A stretch of 64,000 nucleotides of DNA, taken from assembly GCA_021234155.1 (NCBI GenBank), contig JAJEKV010000022.1, positions 8,990,934-9,054,933 of the forward strand, in the 5' to 3' direction. Below the pieces are notes generated by a model. That model had not been told where the DNA came from and did no database searches. It saw nothing but the letters and a program-made list of their open reading frames with translations. Of the stretch, positions 44,266-56,718 are shown piece by piece; position 1 is the first letter of the stretch; each line of letters opens with the position of its first letter. Origin of the DNA: Isoetes taiwanensis. Its lineage: Eukaryota; Streptophyta; Lycopodiopsida; Isoetales; Isoetaceae. Position numbers and translations under genes: made by a program.

Positions 44266-46574
44266 AACTCAATCTACCCCAATAAGTATTAAATGTCACA
44301 TGGATGGTCCTATGCCTAATATATAGGACATAGGATCTAGATCGTATATATCTATTCTACATGTGTATTGTGACATCGATGTTGTAATATTTATTTCATT
44401 CATATAAGAATGGTGGTTGTACATCCCGTGAAGCTACAGTAGATGATTCTGACAATTGTTTTCAGAGATTCAATAATCTACCTCATTTGGAAGAAATTAT
44501 TCATCTAGTTTAAACTTCAACTACTTGAAAAATGTCGCTTCCAGAGCCTAGTTGCGCTCAACAGGAACCAATACAATCAAACAACTAAGCTAATGAAGGA
44601 GCCATATGAATGAATGAGCCTTATTGCCCTCCCCTTTATTTCCAAATCAAAATTACAAAACTTCTTCATGACACCCCAATAAACCATCATTTCTCTTTAG
44701 GACATAATAAGAAAGAATAAAAAGGAACTAGCTTCTATAATGACCCAAAAACTAAAGATTTTAAGATTGGTCCAGGGGAACTTATCAAACCATGGAGCGT
44801 CCTGCGGGCGATCGTGTAGAAATCGGAGTGTTTTGCTGTTCGGGCATCACGGATGCTCCGGAATGGCAATTCGACTTCACCAAGTCGTCCGGAATGGCAA
44901 AATTACAAGGTGAGTTTTGCAAAAAAAAAGAAACATTTACGCCCTACATGACAGTATTCGGCATCCACATCGTAGGCCAATTGACTACGAGTGTGCTGGA
45001 CATATGCTTTGAGCTGGATTACATGGCAGATTTGATCGCCATAAATTAGGCCATTCACCTTGTCTCGAATTAAGGCGACCAATTTGCTGAACAAAAATTC
45101 AAGCAGAAAGCTTTTACCTAACTCCACCTTTGTATGTTTTGCCTTAGATCATAAGGAACACTATTACGCATCTGTAAATTTCATTTTCTCTTTTTGTTTT
45201 GTTCTGTTAGCTTAATTTCGTTGAAGAAAACACATTGTTTAGCGCAGGAATTAACCACCCAATTCATTGCTTTGAGATCCAATCAAGGAATCCATGACCC
45301 AGTTGCTCATTTGGTCATAAAACCCAGGTGAATCCAGATTAGACGAACCATACACCTTCCCTCTTGCCAATCCATTCACCTAAATCAAGCCCAAATTGCC
45401 AAGCATTCAAGTTGATTCATGACATATTTAACAAAACTTGGACTTATTCAGATTTAATAGATAGCACTTCAAGGATACCATTATAAACATCATGTATTGT
45501 TTAATTGTTCTTGATTATTATTATTTTTATAAGTTTTAGTTATATAAGTTTATCTTTAAATTAACACCTTAATGGTTATCAATTATAAACTTTCATTTCA
45601 AACTAATTTTATCTATTTAGAATTAGACATCTCAAGGATATAAAATTTCAATTTTCAGTGATTTAACGAATTTAAAATTTGGCAATCATGATAATTTGTA
45701 AATGATATTCGATGGTTCGATAAGTGATGACTTACAACTATTATGAGAATTTCACAATTTACAAGCTTTACACTTTTGAAAACACTTTAAAAACATGTTT
45801 TAGGTTGAAATTAATTAAATGATAAAGTTCATGGTTTAATATTAACTATTGAATAATTTATTACTAACGAAATAAAATATATTGAATATATTGAAAATTA
45901 ATCAATAATAAACTATTCAAATTTTTTTCTATTGAAACATAAACATACTCATAGAGTTTAAACATAAACGTAATCATTTAATTAATTTAAATCTAACTTT
46001 CTTCAAATATTTTAAAAAAATTAATATTTTAATCATACAGAGTTTATCTTAGATGAAAATTTAAAGTGAAAATTAGTTTCGAAAGCAATTTTATACTTTA
46101 ATAACCATCACACTTTGATCAATAAGAGTAAAAATACGTATAATAATACGTATAATCTTATCATGTCATCCTTGACGTATATCTAATAGATTTGAATAAG
46201 TCCAAGTCTATCTATCTATCTAGCTACCTACCTACCTATCTATCTATCTATCTATCTATCTTTATGCTATCTATCTATGTTTATGGATGCTAGCTCTGTC
46301 GCGAAGTACTAATTTTTCATGTCAATTCTTGAATAAGCTTGCTTCTTTGTTCTTAAAACACGTTTGGGTTATCTTCTTTTGTTGAATTCCTTATAATATA
46401 TTGTTCATAGGTCCACAATGCATAACTTTGTCACCTTGAAGAATTATTTGCACACTTCTTCCATGAAAAACAAACATGAAGTGTTTGTTTATGATGAAAA
46501 GTCTATTATATGTAATGTGCGCGATTTGGATCATAGCATAACTTTAATCACAATTGCATTTGCACATTTCACAG
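44266..46574. other. Intergenic, AT-rich
   Basis: No gene is supported. A short plus-strand reading at about 44405-44510 (GGCTSREATVDDSDNCFQ) is cysteine-containing and follows the protease, but I cannot assign it. The frame at 44792-45049 (+) is unrecognised. From 45400 to 46200 the sequence is extremely AT-rich. Confidence 0.5.
46204..46262. repeat. Compound CTAT/CTAC microsatellite
   Basis: Same compound structure as 3838-3926: CTAT units, then CTAC units, then CTAT units. Confidence 0.95.
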
Positions 46575-47790
46575 GGAAATTATGGACTGCATCAGCCCAT
46601 ATCATCACCGTAGTAATTGGCTCTGAAGTTCTGTCTCTAGCGTGGAGCATGGCTCAACTAGGATGGATTGCAGGACCAATAGTTCTTGCAGCCTTTGCAT
46701 TTGTGACATATTACACTTCAATTCTACTTGCAGATTGCTACAGATCACCTAATCCTGTAACAGGAAAGCGCAACTATATATACATGGATGCAGTTAGAGC
46801 AAATTTGGATCTATACTCCCTTTCTATCCTAAAAGTCCTTCAGTCTGATCAGTTTTTGTTGTATCTAAAATTTTATTTTCGTGCAATTTGTTCAGACGGT
46901 TCAAAAATCTTCCTATGTGGTCTTGTGCAGTAAACAAATCTTGTGGGCACTTCAATTGGCTACACAATAACAGCATCAATAAGCATGGTGTAAGATGTTA
47001 TCTGTAAATAACCAGTCTTCTAAGTTGAATATACGACGTCGTCGTGAAGCTAAGCGTATATACTCTTTGTGATTAAATGGAGCCATCAGAAGATCAGATT
47101 GTTTCCATGAGCATGGAGATGATGAAGCATACATGTCATGTTTCAAACAACATCTACATGGCTATCGTTGGAATCGTGCAGATTCTTCTGTCACAGATAT
47201 CTGACTTCAACAGAATCTAGTGGTTATCAATCGTCGCTGCGATAATGTTCTTCTCATACTCTTTATTGGACTTGCCTTATCCATAGCTAGGAGTGCATGT
47301 GATCAAAATGTTCCATCCTATTATTAAGAATTTCTTTACATGTATTCTGATTCCTTCCCATTTTTGTCTTGTTTAGAAGGAGGATATTCAAAAGGGACTG
47401 TTGGAGGAACATGCACTGTTGATGGACTTACAGAAGCCAAAAAACTATGGCAGGTCTTTCAAGCGTTTGAAAATGAAGCATTTGCCTATTCATTTTCCAT
47501 GATCCTTATTGAAATTCAAGTAAGAAGAACAATCCTCTGCATAGATATTTTATAGTATGGCCAAATTAGGCAGTTCTGATAATAGGCTCATGTTCTCACA
47601 GGACACACTGAAGGCTCCACCACCAAAAAACAAGACAATGAAAAAGGCATTACTTTTGGGAGTGCTCACAACAACAACATTTTATATGTTTGTTGGATGT
47701 TTTGGATATTTAGCATTTGGAAATAATGCTCCAGGAAATCTGCTAACAGGATTTGGGTTCTACAATCCCTACTGGCAAATAAGGGACTGA
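46575..47790 (+). pseudogene. Amino-acid permease (AAP) pseudogene
   Basis: Plus-strand blocks follow the order of plant AAP transporters, which are plasma-membrane H+/amino-acid symporters. They are GKLWTASAHIITVVIGSEVL, then SLAWSMAQLGWIAGP and DCYRSPNPVTGKRNY (46575-46810), then KIFLCGLVQ-stop-TNLVGTSIGYTITASIS (46890-46990). Next are CHVSNNIYMAIVGIVQILLS and DFNRI-stop-WWLS-like sequence (47100-47280), then GGTCTVDGLTEAKKLW and SMILIEIQ before GTAAGA (47380-47520), and finally FVGCFGYLAFGNNAPGNLL and GFGFYNPYW (47610-47780). At least two in-frame stops and several frameshifts are present, and the C-terminal membrane segments are not recovered. The first block has Glu where the family has Gly (IGSGVL), consistent with decay. 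Confidence 0.85.
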
Positions 47791-48725
47791 TATCACACAA
47801 TTCATAGACTCTTATGTCCTGCTACCAAAGAAAAGATACTTTGTTCGGATGTGGGGGATCGCCATATCTATTTCGTAAGTTCATTTTCTATATGATTTAT
47901 GCCTGCCATCTATTTATGGAAGAGTTTGGATTATTCTTGCACTTGGTTGTGCTGCATGTTTTCAAATGTTTGCAAGTAAGAATTTTATATATGCTCTCTA
48001 TTATAAAAGTTTAAGGTGCTTTTAATGTATTGCAGGAGTCTACAACTACCTGAATTTAAATCCTTGACCTTGGTTACAGTGGTACTTTTTCCTTAAATTT
48101 TATTTCAGATGTTGCCACAAATAAAATGATGGCTCTCACACAGAAATGAAATGATCTTACCGAGGAGAAACCTAGAATGAACTTGATCGAGGAGCTCATT
48201 GTAGGACTAATTGATCTCAAGTTACAACATAATTATCAGCGCCATTTTATTAACAAGTATAGTATTTATTTTATCAAGTTTATCGTTTTAAATTTGAATC
48301 TGTTTAACTGATTTGTCATGACAAGGATTGTTTAGAGAATTAGGTGTTGATGCATCCATTCGTCAAGAAAATTCGCAACATCGTTTCTTTTCTTCAAATG
48401 CTTTCTAGGATGGTCTGTTTGTTGTAAAATAATATGAATATTAGGTAGAGTAGATCTGACTATGGAACTTGAATCATCAGAATTTGTCCTTCTCCTTTCG
48501 AGGCCCTGAACATGGTGATGTTGCTTGGAGGGGATGCACTTTCCATGTTGGAAGTCTGGAACATAGTGTTCTGGATACGGTCCATGGTTCATGAAAGCGT
48601 TTCATTCACGTTTGTCCTTCATTTGGGGCAAATCGGGTATTCGACAAGATTGTGGAACCAAGTGCAGATTCATGGAGTGCAATAATTCCGGCAAACGCAA
48701 AAGTGATTCGAGGTCAATTGGTTTT
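47791..48725. other. Downstream of the AAP relic, no supported gene
   Basis: Faint plus-strand readings near 47880-48060 may be the last decayed AAP exon. No other gene was recognised. The stretch ends at the 3' LTR of the large gypsy element. Confidence 0.4.
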
Positions 48726-49609
48726 TGAAGCCTAGCCCACTATGGGATCCCCCGTAGCCCCCACTCGGCAGGGATCCACCCTCCATCTTGCCTCTAGCCC
48801 CGTTGTGTAGTGCTGAGTCACATCATAGCTTCCATAGCCCGGTGGGTTCCTATGCGCAGGCCGCAACTAATAGGAACTAAGGGATCTACACTAGGAGCAT
48901 ACTACATATGGCCCTAGGTCTCTACCCCCCTTCCCAATACAAGAGGAGCAAACATGATCAACCAACATCCCATAACATCATATCATGATAATCATAATAA
49001 GAACATCTTAACCTAATCATATCTAACTAAGGTTAGGGTTCCTTGATTAGGGTTCAAGATGTTCAACAAAATTCTAAGGTGGCTCTACTCTAGGCGAAAT
49101 ACTAACCCATCCGGGTGCTAACTTCCGGATGTACTAACATGAACTCTACTCAACCTACCTCCTCGAAGCACTTCCTCCCATCCACGGGCGTCTCCATGCT
49201 CCTTGACATGGGTGAAGGCTTGCTCCCTCAGCGATCATGCACACCTTCCGGGGGCTGCTCTCGAGCTAGGCTATGACGAGCGATGCTTTAAAGCGGGGTT
49301 TGGGCGTAGATGAGAGTTCAGGGTGCTAGGTGAGGGAAAGGGTCTAGGGTTAGGGTTAGAGCCCATATAGGTGTGGGTCCACATGGGATGCCACGTGGCA
49401 CCATTAGGACGAGGCCGTGTGGCGGTTGCCCAATAGGATAAGGCCATGTGGAAATGGGCCTTATCCTAAGGTTATCTAAGTTAAACAATTAACTTAGATG
49501 TGCACCCCTTGCCACTTTCTAAGGCATACAAGGCTATCTAGGTAGACTTGTATGGTGACGGATCCAGGAATATACGTATTTATAGCGTATATTCCCCTGG
49601 AACGTCACA
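48726..49609 (-). repeat. 3' LTR of the gypsy element
   Basis: Direct copy of 59125-60013. Read on the minus strand it begins TGTGACGTTCC and ends GGCTTCA. Both LTRs share a TATACG..TATAGCGTATATTCC motif near their 5' end. The copies differ by many small indels, indicating an old insertion. Confidence 0.9.
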
Positions 49610-49989
49610 TTCTCCTTAGGACAATGCTGTCCTCAGCATTGCGCTAAGGTGACGAGCCTACTCTATCCTGCAAAACCACAGAAGAACATACACTCCAATT
49701 TAAACGATCAACTTCCTATTAAAGAGTTAAATGTCAAAATTTAGGCTATATTTGTACTTATACAAAATTATATAGCCTTAACAAGGTTACTTCTTACAAT
49801 AATTCAAGATATTATTATAAGAGTTATTAGGGTTCTTAATCTAATTTATGGTTCCCCCATCTTCTCGTGTCGCCCCACTTGATGCTCACTTCTCTTTTCC
49901 TGCACAAGGAGCACATTACGTTAGTTTAATTAATAAGTTTGTGGTTTTAGGGGACCACCCCCTTACCAATACCTTGCACTTTCGATCAT

Positions 49990-50370
49990 GGCCCTTTCGG
50001 GTTTTGAGCTTAAGGACCATTTAAGATGATCCCATCGCCGCCCATGATCAAGTGCTACCTTGTACTTTCGGTTTACGGTGCGAGTACCCCTAGTGCATCA
50101 TGCCCCAAGGGTTTTAAGCTAGGGAGCGTCTCACGATCTCATCATCGCACATGATCACTTTGACCTTCACCATGACCCCCCTATGGCCAGGTGTGCGAAC
50201 CCCGCATCGTGGCATAGGGAGCATCCGACCGATGTCCCATCGCCGTGCACCATGCCTTACTTCTCTCTCTCTCGCGATGACCCTAATGGTCATGCGCACC
50301 TCTGGTGCATGTTGGCCTAGAGAATGCCTTAAAATGGTATCCCATCATCACCCACACATTCCAAGATTAC
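49990..50370. repeat. Diverged ~103-bp tandem repeats in the gypsy 3' region
   Basis: Four diverged units (about 50000, 50110, 50214, 50317) each contain a GGTTTT.AGCT.AGGGA..-like part followed by ATC.CATCGC.CA.CATGATCA-like sequence. The region from 49610 to 49990 shows no coding signal. Confidence 0.6.
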
Positions 50371-50494
50371 GCACATGTGCTCTACTAACTAGAAGACATG
50401 AGCGGAACTTAAAACTAACTAAGAAGCATACTAAGCTAACCTCGGCAAAGTCGGGGTGGACCAAGTGGGAGGCGACTAAGCCCATCAAACTCCT

Positions 50495-51776
50495 TTATAA
50501 ACTCGGGTATTGCTTCTCCAAATCTGCTTCAATACCCATGTCGCATCTTCCACGGGCAAGTGCTTCCACTTGACCAAATCTTTGGAGGAACCGAGACCTC
50601 CTAGTCTTCTTGAATGACTTATCAAGAAGTAATTCGGGCACAATTTCGACTTGCTCCTCCGTCATTTCCAACAAAGTTGGAGTATCCAAGACCTCCTCAG
50701 GGTTAGGATTGTGCTTTTTCAATAAACTTACATGGAAGACCTTGTGAACTTTGAGATGGGCGGAAGATCCAACTTGTCGGCTTGGGAGCCCACTCTCTCC
50801 AAAATCTTGAACGGACCAGCCCAGCCGAGGGGCAAGCTTCTTTGCAACTCCCAATCGAAGCTTAGCTTGCTTTACCTTGATCTTCAACCACACGTTATCG
50901 CCTACCTTGAACTCCCTTACGGTCTGTGCCGATCGGCCACACTCTTACGCCGACTTCTTTGCTGCTAGAAGGTATCCCGATTTACTTCTTCCACCAGGCT
51001 TTTGCATATCACCTAGCATCTGGCGGGATACTTCAACCTTTGACACGGGGATTGTGCGGTGTCGGGGTTAGGCTTTGGTACCGTAATTTACCATGAAAGG
51101 AGACATCGAGATGACTCACCTTGCTGCTTATTGTGGCCGAATTCCACCAAGTGGATGTACTCATCCCACTTGGACTGCTTATTCCACACGTAGCTTGAGC
51201 ATGTCTTCAATGATTGATTCGTCCTCTCCGTCGACCATCACGTTTGGGGATGATATGCCGTGCTCATGGAGAGCCCGTTTGAATGGTGCTAAAGAGGTCA
51301 CCGCCAAAAGCACTCATAAACTTAGAATCTCTCCGGGATATTATCTCCCGAGGCATGCCATGGAGCCTAAAAATCTCCTTCACAAATAGCTTGGCAGTAT
51401 CTAATGCGGTGTCCGTAGTCTTGCAAGGCACAAAATGTGCCATCTTAGATAACTTGTCTACCATCAATGCATCCTTGCCTCGAAGAGTTCTAGGGAGTCC
51501 TGTGATAAAATCCATACTTATGACCTCCCACTTAGCATTTGGCACTCCCAATGGCTCTAAGGCATCTGCAATCCGAAGCTGCTCTGCTTTGGTCTGCTGA
51601 CACAACTGGCAATCCCGAATATATCTAGCTATCTGCCTCTTCATTCCTGGCCAGAAATAACCACTTCGAATCTTGAAATAGGTCTTCATGAAGCCCGCAT
51701 GCCCTGCTATTGGGCTGTTGTGTGTGTCATGAAGAATTAGCTTCCTTACCACACACAACTTATGTTTATGATACAA
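50495..51776 (-). CDS. Integrase and C-terminal chromodomain (gypsy)
   Basis: 51264-51776 encodes the integrase N-terminal zinc finger (GHAGFMKTYFKIR, CQLCQQTK). It also encodes the first catalytic region (KWEVISMDFITGLP) and the second aspartate context (IISRRDSKF). The intervening piece to 50893 is damaged. 50495-50893 contains the integrase C-terminal block HKVFHVSLLKKHNPN and PELLLDKSFKKTR. After a frame change the chromodomain signature VKWKHLPVEDATWVLKQI appears. The enzyme inserts cDNA into host chromatin, and the chromodomain usually binds methylated H3 tails. Frame breaks mean this copy is inactive. Confidence 0.8.
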
Positions 51777-53671
51777 CAGGTTGCCTTCCTTCTTATAATG
51801 CTTGAAGGCTTCCCGTTCTTTATCTGTTCTAGCTTCCCTCGAGAGGCTTTCCCATACTTCCTTGAATTCTTCATCCGTAAGGTCTCCTCAATCTTCTTGC
51901 CAAATTCACTCGAAAGAGTGGAAATCGCATTACAATGCGTTCTTGTCTCAAATGGTCTCCTAGAGAGGGCATCTGCCACAACATTAAGCTTGCCGGGCTT
52001 ATAGACTATATCAAAATCATACTCCTCAAGGAATTCCATCCACCTCCTTTGCCTTAGGTTGAGGAGTGGCTGGGTGAAAAGATACTGAAGGCTCGGTGAT
52101 CGATTATCTAAGCGAAACTTCCTTCCCAGCAAATAATGCCTCCATATCCTTAATGCCCTGACAATGGCTAGCAGCTCCTGATCATGGGTTGGGTAGCGTT
52201 GCTCGGCGTCATTCATCTTCTTCGAGTCGTAGGCGACTACCCTTCCTTCTTGCATCAAAAGCCCTGTTGTTGCTATCTTGCTTGCATCCGTTTGCTACCA
52301 ACTTATCTTTAGTCGGATCACGGGAGAACAAAGCGGAGCTGTTGTTAAGGCCTCCTTAAGCTTCTCAAAGGAAGCTTGGACTTTCTCTAACCAATGGTTA
52401 GTCAATCCTTAATCTTCTTGGCCTTGGTGAGGTCCGACAAAGGGGCGCCCACTTAGCAAAGTCCTTCACGAACTTTACGTAATATCCGCCAAACCGGAGA
52501 AAGCTTCTTACTTCTAGCACATTCCTTGGGCTGGCCAATCAACTATTGCCTCAATCTTAGATGGATCTGTAGAAATTCCCTCGGATGTTACCACATGCCC
52601 CAAGTATTCCACTTTCGACTGTTGCAAAGTGGCACTTGGAGAGCTTCCCATACAACCGATGGCGTCTCAACTTCTCCAACACTTTCCTCAAATCTGACAA
52701 TGCTCTTCAATAGACTTCTTTGTAGACTAGAATGTCGTCGAAGAAGACAATGACAAACTCATCTAGGAATTCCACGAAGGCGTCGTTCATGAGGCGCATG
52801 AAAGTTCTTTGGAGCATTCGACAAACCAAAGGGCATTCTTTGTAAACTCAAAGTGACCATACCGCGTTCTAAATGCGGTCTTATGGATATCCTCTTCTTT
52901 TATTCTTATTTGATGGTAGCCTGACCTCAAATCAATCTTAGAGAACACCTTTGCTCCTTGGAGCTGGTCCATTAAATCATCTGCCCTTGGCAATGCATAC
53001 TTATTCTTTATCGTCTGCTTGTTGAGCTGGCGATAGTCTATGCACATTCTTAAGCTCCCATCTTTCTTCTTCACGAAGAGTATAGGTGCTCCAAAAGGAG
53101 ACACACTTGCCCTAATAAAGCCAAGCTCAAGCAATTCCTGGAGCTGCTTCTTGAGCTCAATCAACTCCGGGGTGCTCATTCTGTACGGCGCCTTACTGGT
53201 AGGCTTTGCATCTGGAGCTAATGTGATCTCACATTCCACACCCCTATAAGGTGGTAGCTGGCGGATTTCATCCGGGAATACATCCTTAAACTCTGAAATA
53301 AGCCTTGCTATATGCTTGGGCAACTGATTCCCCTTTTGATCACTTCCATCCTGCTTGCTTGGCTCAATTGATTCCAACCTCAAGATGCAATCCACCTTAT
53401 TCCTTTCTATGCTCTTCCTTAGCTGCTTCAAAGAAATACACTGCATGGGAGAAGCTACCTTCTTACCTTTCACTATAAATTTGTTGTCGTCCGGTGCCAT
53501 CATGGCGACTTCATTGCGGTCACAGTCGATCATGGCTTTGGCTGGCTTTAGGAACTCCATTCCTACTATAAGGTCATACCTTCTGTGTACTTTGCTACTG
53601 ACAAGGTACCCTGGTTCAATCGTAGAATTCTTTGGATCGCACTTTTTTGCTAGTATGTGATCTAGGCACAT
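51746..53671 (-). CDS. Protease (C-terminal part), RT and RNase H (gypsy)
   Basis: The frame 52787-53671 starts inside the aspartic protease ([20 protein letters not shown]) and continues into RT. RT blocks are [38 protein letters not shown] and [11 protein letters not shown]. It frameshifts near 52850; the catalytic FFDD ([10 protein letters not shown]) follows near 52740. 51746-52258 is RNase H ([21 protein letters not shown]) ending in [17 protein letters not shown]. The N-terminal protease with its DTG/DSG site is absent. The reading order fits a single polyprotein interrupted by frame changes. Confidence 0.85.
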
Positions 53672-54288
53672 AATGTCTGCGAAAGGCCTTGCTGAAGGTC
53701 TTGAATCTGCAACTGTTCCTTTTGAGCTTGTTGGACTTTGCGTAGCCTTTCCACCAGATTCTAGCTGCTCCTATCAAGTTTGCTGTAGCAACCTTCCCTA
53801 TATCCTTGTCCTTCATGCCATAAGAGTTGCCAAATTCCTCCATCTCGTCAAGCGGGCTTACGCCTCCATACTGACTGTCCTTCCACGGCCCGGCCCAACT
53901 TCCTAGTCTTCCCACACATTGCTCATAGCTTTGTCAACTTTCTTTTGATAGTCATCTGCCTTCCCCCCTTGGCTCTTACCTGTGAAGTATCGGACTCACT
54001 TTCTGAGCTAGAACTGTCTTGGCTATCTGAAGTGTCTGATGAACTGGAGCTAGGTGGTGTTGGAGTCCTTCTGTTTCTCCTTTTCCTCTTCCTGTCTCTA
54101 ACATTTCCCTGATTATCTTGCCCCTTCGGCTGTGGACCTTCCTCGATGCCTTGCTGAGGTAGTGGTGGAGGTGGAGGTGGTGCAGGTGCATATTCTTGGG
54201 CATTCATCAATGGGGTGGCCCAGTGGATCAGCTGATGCATCTGATTCCTCATCTGGACGAGCCTTGCGTTGATTGATTCCACCGTCAT
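53616..54288 (-). CDS. Gag (gypsy), shortened
   Basis: 53923-54288 encodes the start ([20 protein letters not shown]), followed by proline-rich and Ser/Asp-rich linkers. 53616-53915 carries the capsid-type block [20 protein letters not shown] and [16 protein letters not shown] stop and frame change separate the two. The zinc knuckle expected before the protease is missing and the reading jumps to the protease near 53670, so an internal deletion is likely. Gag packages the element's RNA in a particle. Confidence 0.75.
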
Positions 54289-54628
54289 TTCCTCGTTGTT
54301 GTCATCTTGATCCCCTCCGAATAGGTTTCTGGGTACCCACTGGTGATGTCATTACGGCCTTGAGAACCTGAGCGGTGTTCCTTGCTGCAAGGATTAATCA
54401 TCAATGCTTGTTATTTAAGTTACACACTAATCATTCTTACTTACAATTGAATTGTTGTTAGGTACAAAAGAAATTATGTGAAAATTCCACTTACAAGTCA
54501 AGATCATGGTAAGACATTAATTAGTATATAGAGATACATTTCATGAATTACATGATAATAACTGAAGAGAGGGTTTTCAATAAACTTTAATTAATTAACA
54601 AAGCAAGCTTTCCATCAATGATGTCCCC

Positions 54629-56138
54629 TCATAGACTTGAAGAAGTTCTTGGACGTTCTTCAATCCTATCCCCCCGACGCGTGCGAGGATTCTTACCGCC
54701 GATCCTCCTTCCAATGCTCTTGCCATACGTGGTGCGGAAGTTACAGTGCGATTTGCGCCACCTACGACAAGTGTGCATCCCGAGGTGGCCTTGCATAAAG
54801 TCGAGAGAGTGAAGGACTACGGATCTCTTGAAGAGGATAACATGGTCTACCCAATGCTCTATTCTGGCATGTTGCCCAAAGCCTGAGAGTGCGATGAGGA
54901 GCGCCATGGACTCTTCCCCCCTTGGGCTGAACTCCTTGTGTAAAACTATCATCTGCCCTTGGCTAAGGACCGGAAGATAGTACCTGAGTGCTTTACCCTT
55001 GGCTGGGCCCGCGGTTCCCGTGCCTCTCCTCTGAGCTGCTTCACCGAAAACATCTAATGCCATAAGATCTTCGTGATCTCTCCACATCGTGGTTGCATTC
55101 TCCAAGTTGATGCTGCTAGAAGCTTCGCGCATACTCCTGGAGCGCACTGGTCTACTGGAGCTTGGGCCTCTTCCCGGCTTATACAACCTGCTTTGGATCT
55201 CCTGGAATTCCTCTTCTGGAATGACGGGTTGCTGCTGCTGGTACATCTGCCTTATCTGTTGGTAAGCTTGAATGTCTGACATAGTTTCCCCGATGTAGGA
55301 ATGTCGCTCGGCTACCTCCCTTGGAATTTCTTGGTAATCATAGTCGATGAAGTCACTGCCCTGTTCTTGTGCAACTAGGCTTAGGAGCTCATCGATCCTG
55401 AGACCTTCTTCTTGACAATAGGGAAGGTTGAGGATGTCGGTGGCGAATATGTACTCCTCGCCGTCGATGATCACTGGGGTCAGGGCCGTGATGCCAACTG
55501 GCGGTTCGAAGTCTCGCCTTAGTACTTCCTGTTGCCGGGCTAGACGCCTCTCCATCCTTCTTGCCTCCCTCATTTCCCAACTTGGCTTCTCTTCCTCTTG
55601 CTCTTCATAATCCTGCTCAATCTGCAACATAGGTGTTCCTGATGTGGAGCCGTAGTATTCGTACTCCGTAGCCTGGATCTCGTGGATGTCTATCTGCGCC
55701 CTCCGAGTGTCGAGAGGTGCCAAATCCAAAGGTTGAATTGACGGCTCCCCTTGTTGGTTGACTGCCTTGTACTGCATGAACAAAGCTAAGGCTGCATGGG
55801 CTGAGAGGTATCTATGCCTATGATGCTTACAGGTCATGTAATCTGGCATACTTCTGGTTCTATCACACAACCTATTCTTGCCCTTAGATCCCCCACCTAT
55901 GGCTTGGGTAAGAGAGTCTAGGGAAACCCATTTCCCTCCCCTAGGTGGCAAACTAATTAACTTCCCAGGGTAGAATCTGCTGGTCATATTGGCAAATGAT
56001 GTCGGTGTAATAGGGAGTTCTAGTCAAAGTGGCATGAAGATCAAAGAGATGATCAAAGACATGGAAGGCTTGCTCGGCCGGGAAATCACGGATGTGATTG
56101 GCCTCATTGTACCATCTAATAAAGCTTGATGGCGCCAT
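54629..56138 (-). CDS. Extra ORF upstream of gag, unknown function
   Basis: A minus-strand frame of 452 codons (54629-55987) joins, after one frameshift near 55970, an upstream segment starting at the ATG at 56138 (MAPSSFIRWYNEANHIRDFP). Together they would give a protein of about 500 residues. It has a region WVSLDSLTQAIGGGSKGK, a histidine/cysteine-containing CKHHRHRYLSAHAA stretch, and an acidic, charged middle (EQDYEEQEEEKPSWEMREAR). A glutamine-rich helix (QIRQMYQQQQPVIPEEEF) follows. It is not gag, since a separate gag lies downstream at 53616-54288. I recognise no domain. Position and strand match the element's own genes, so it is probably cargo or an additional structural ORF. Confidence 0.6.
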
Positions 56139-56718
56139 TGAGCAGAGATAGCTATGAAAAAATGGCTTGTGGAGATGAGTAGGAAGCTGAAAAATCGCCT
56201 GAAGTGCTGAGAGCAGTTTTGATGGGGAGAAAATGACAAATGAGGCCCCTTTTTATAGACTAGGGATGCCTCGGGTTCCGTGCACAAGAGTTCTTGATGG
56301 GAAAAACTTTTGTTCCATGGCTATGGGTGTCCAAATGAGCTACCATGAAGTGTAATTCTAAGCAAAACAAAGCAAGAAACACTACATGACAGTTTGTTGG
56401 ATGAAAATTGGTCAATTTGGGCAAAAATGGGCGAAACCGGGTTGCTCCGCGAAAATGAGCTCTGCGTGGCGAGCGCAGACAGGGTTTGCGCGGTGCAACC
56501 CGATTTCGGATTTTTTTCCAGAATTTTAATTAATTTAATTAGGGTATTTTACTATTTTAATCTATTTGAACATTTCAATTATGATGGCCAAAACTAAACT
56601 AGAATTTGAACTACTTAAGCACATCTTCATACAAAAATCAAAGTCAATTTAGAAACAAAATTTTATATTTATAGGGGGAAATTTATCAATTACATTAATT
56701 TATACAAAATTTGTATCC

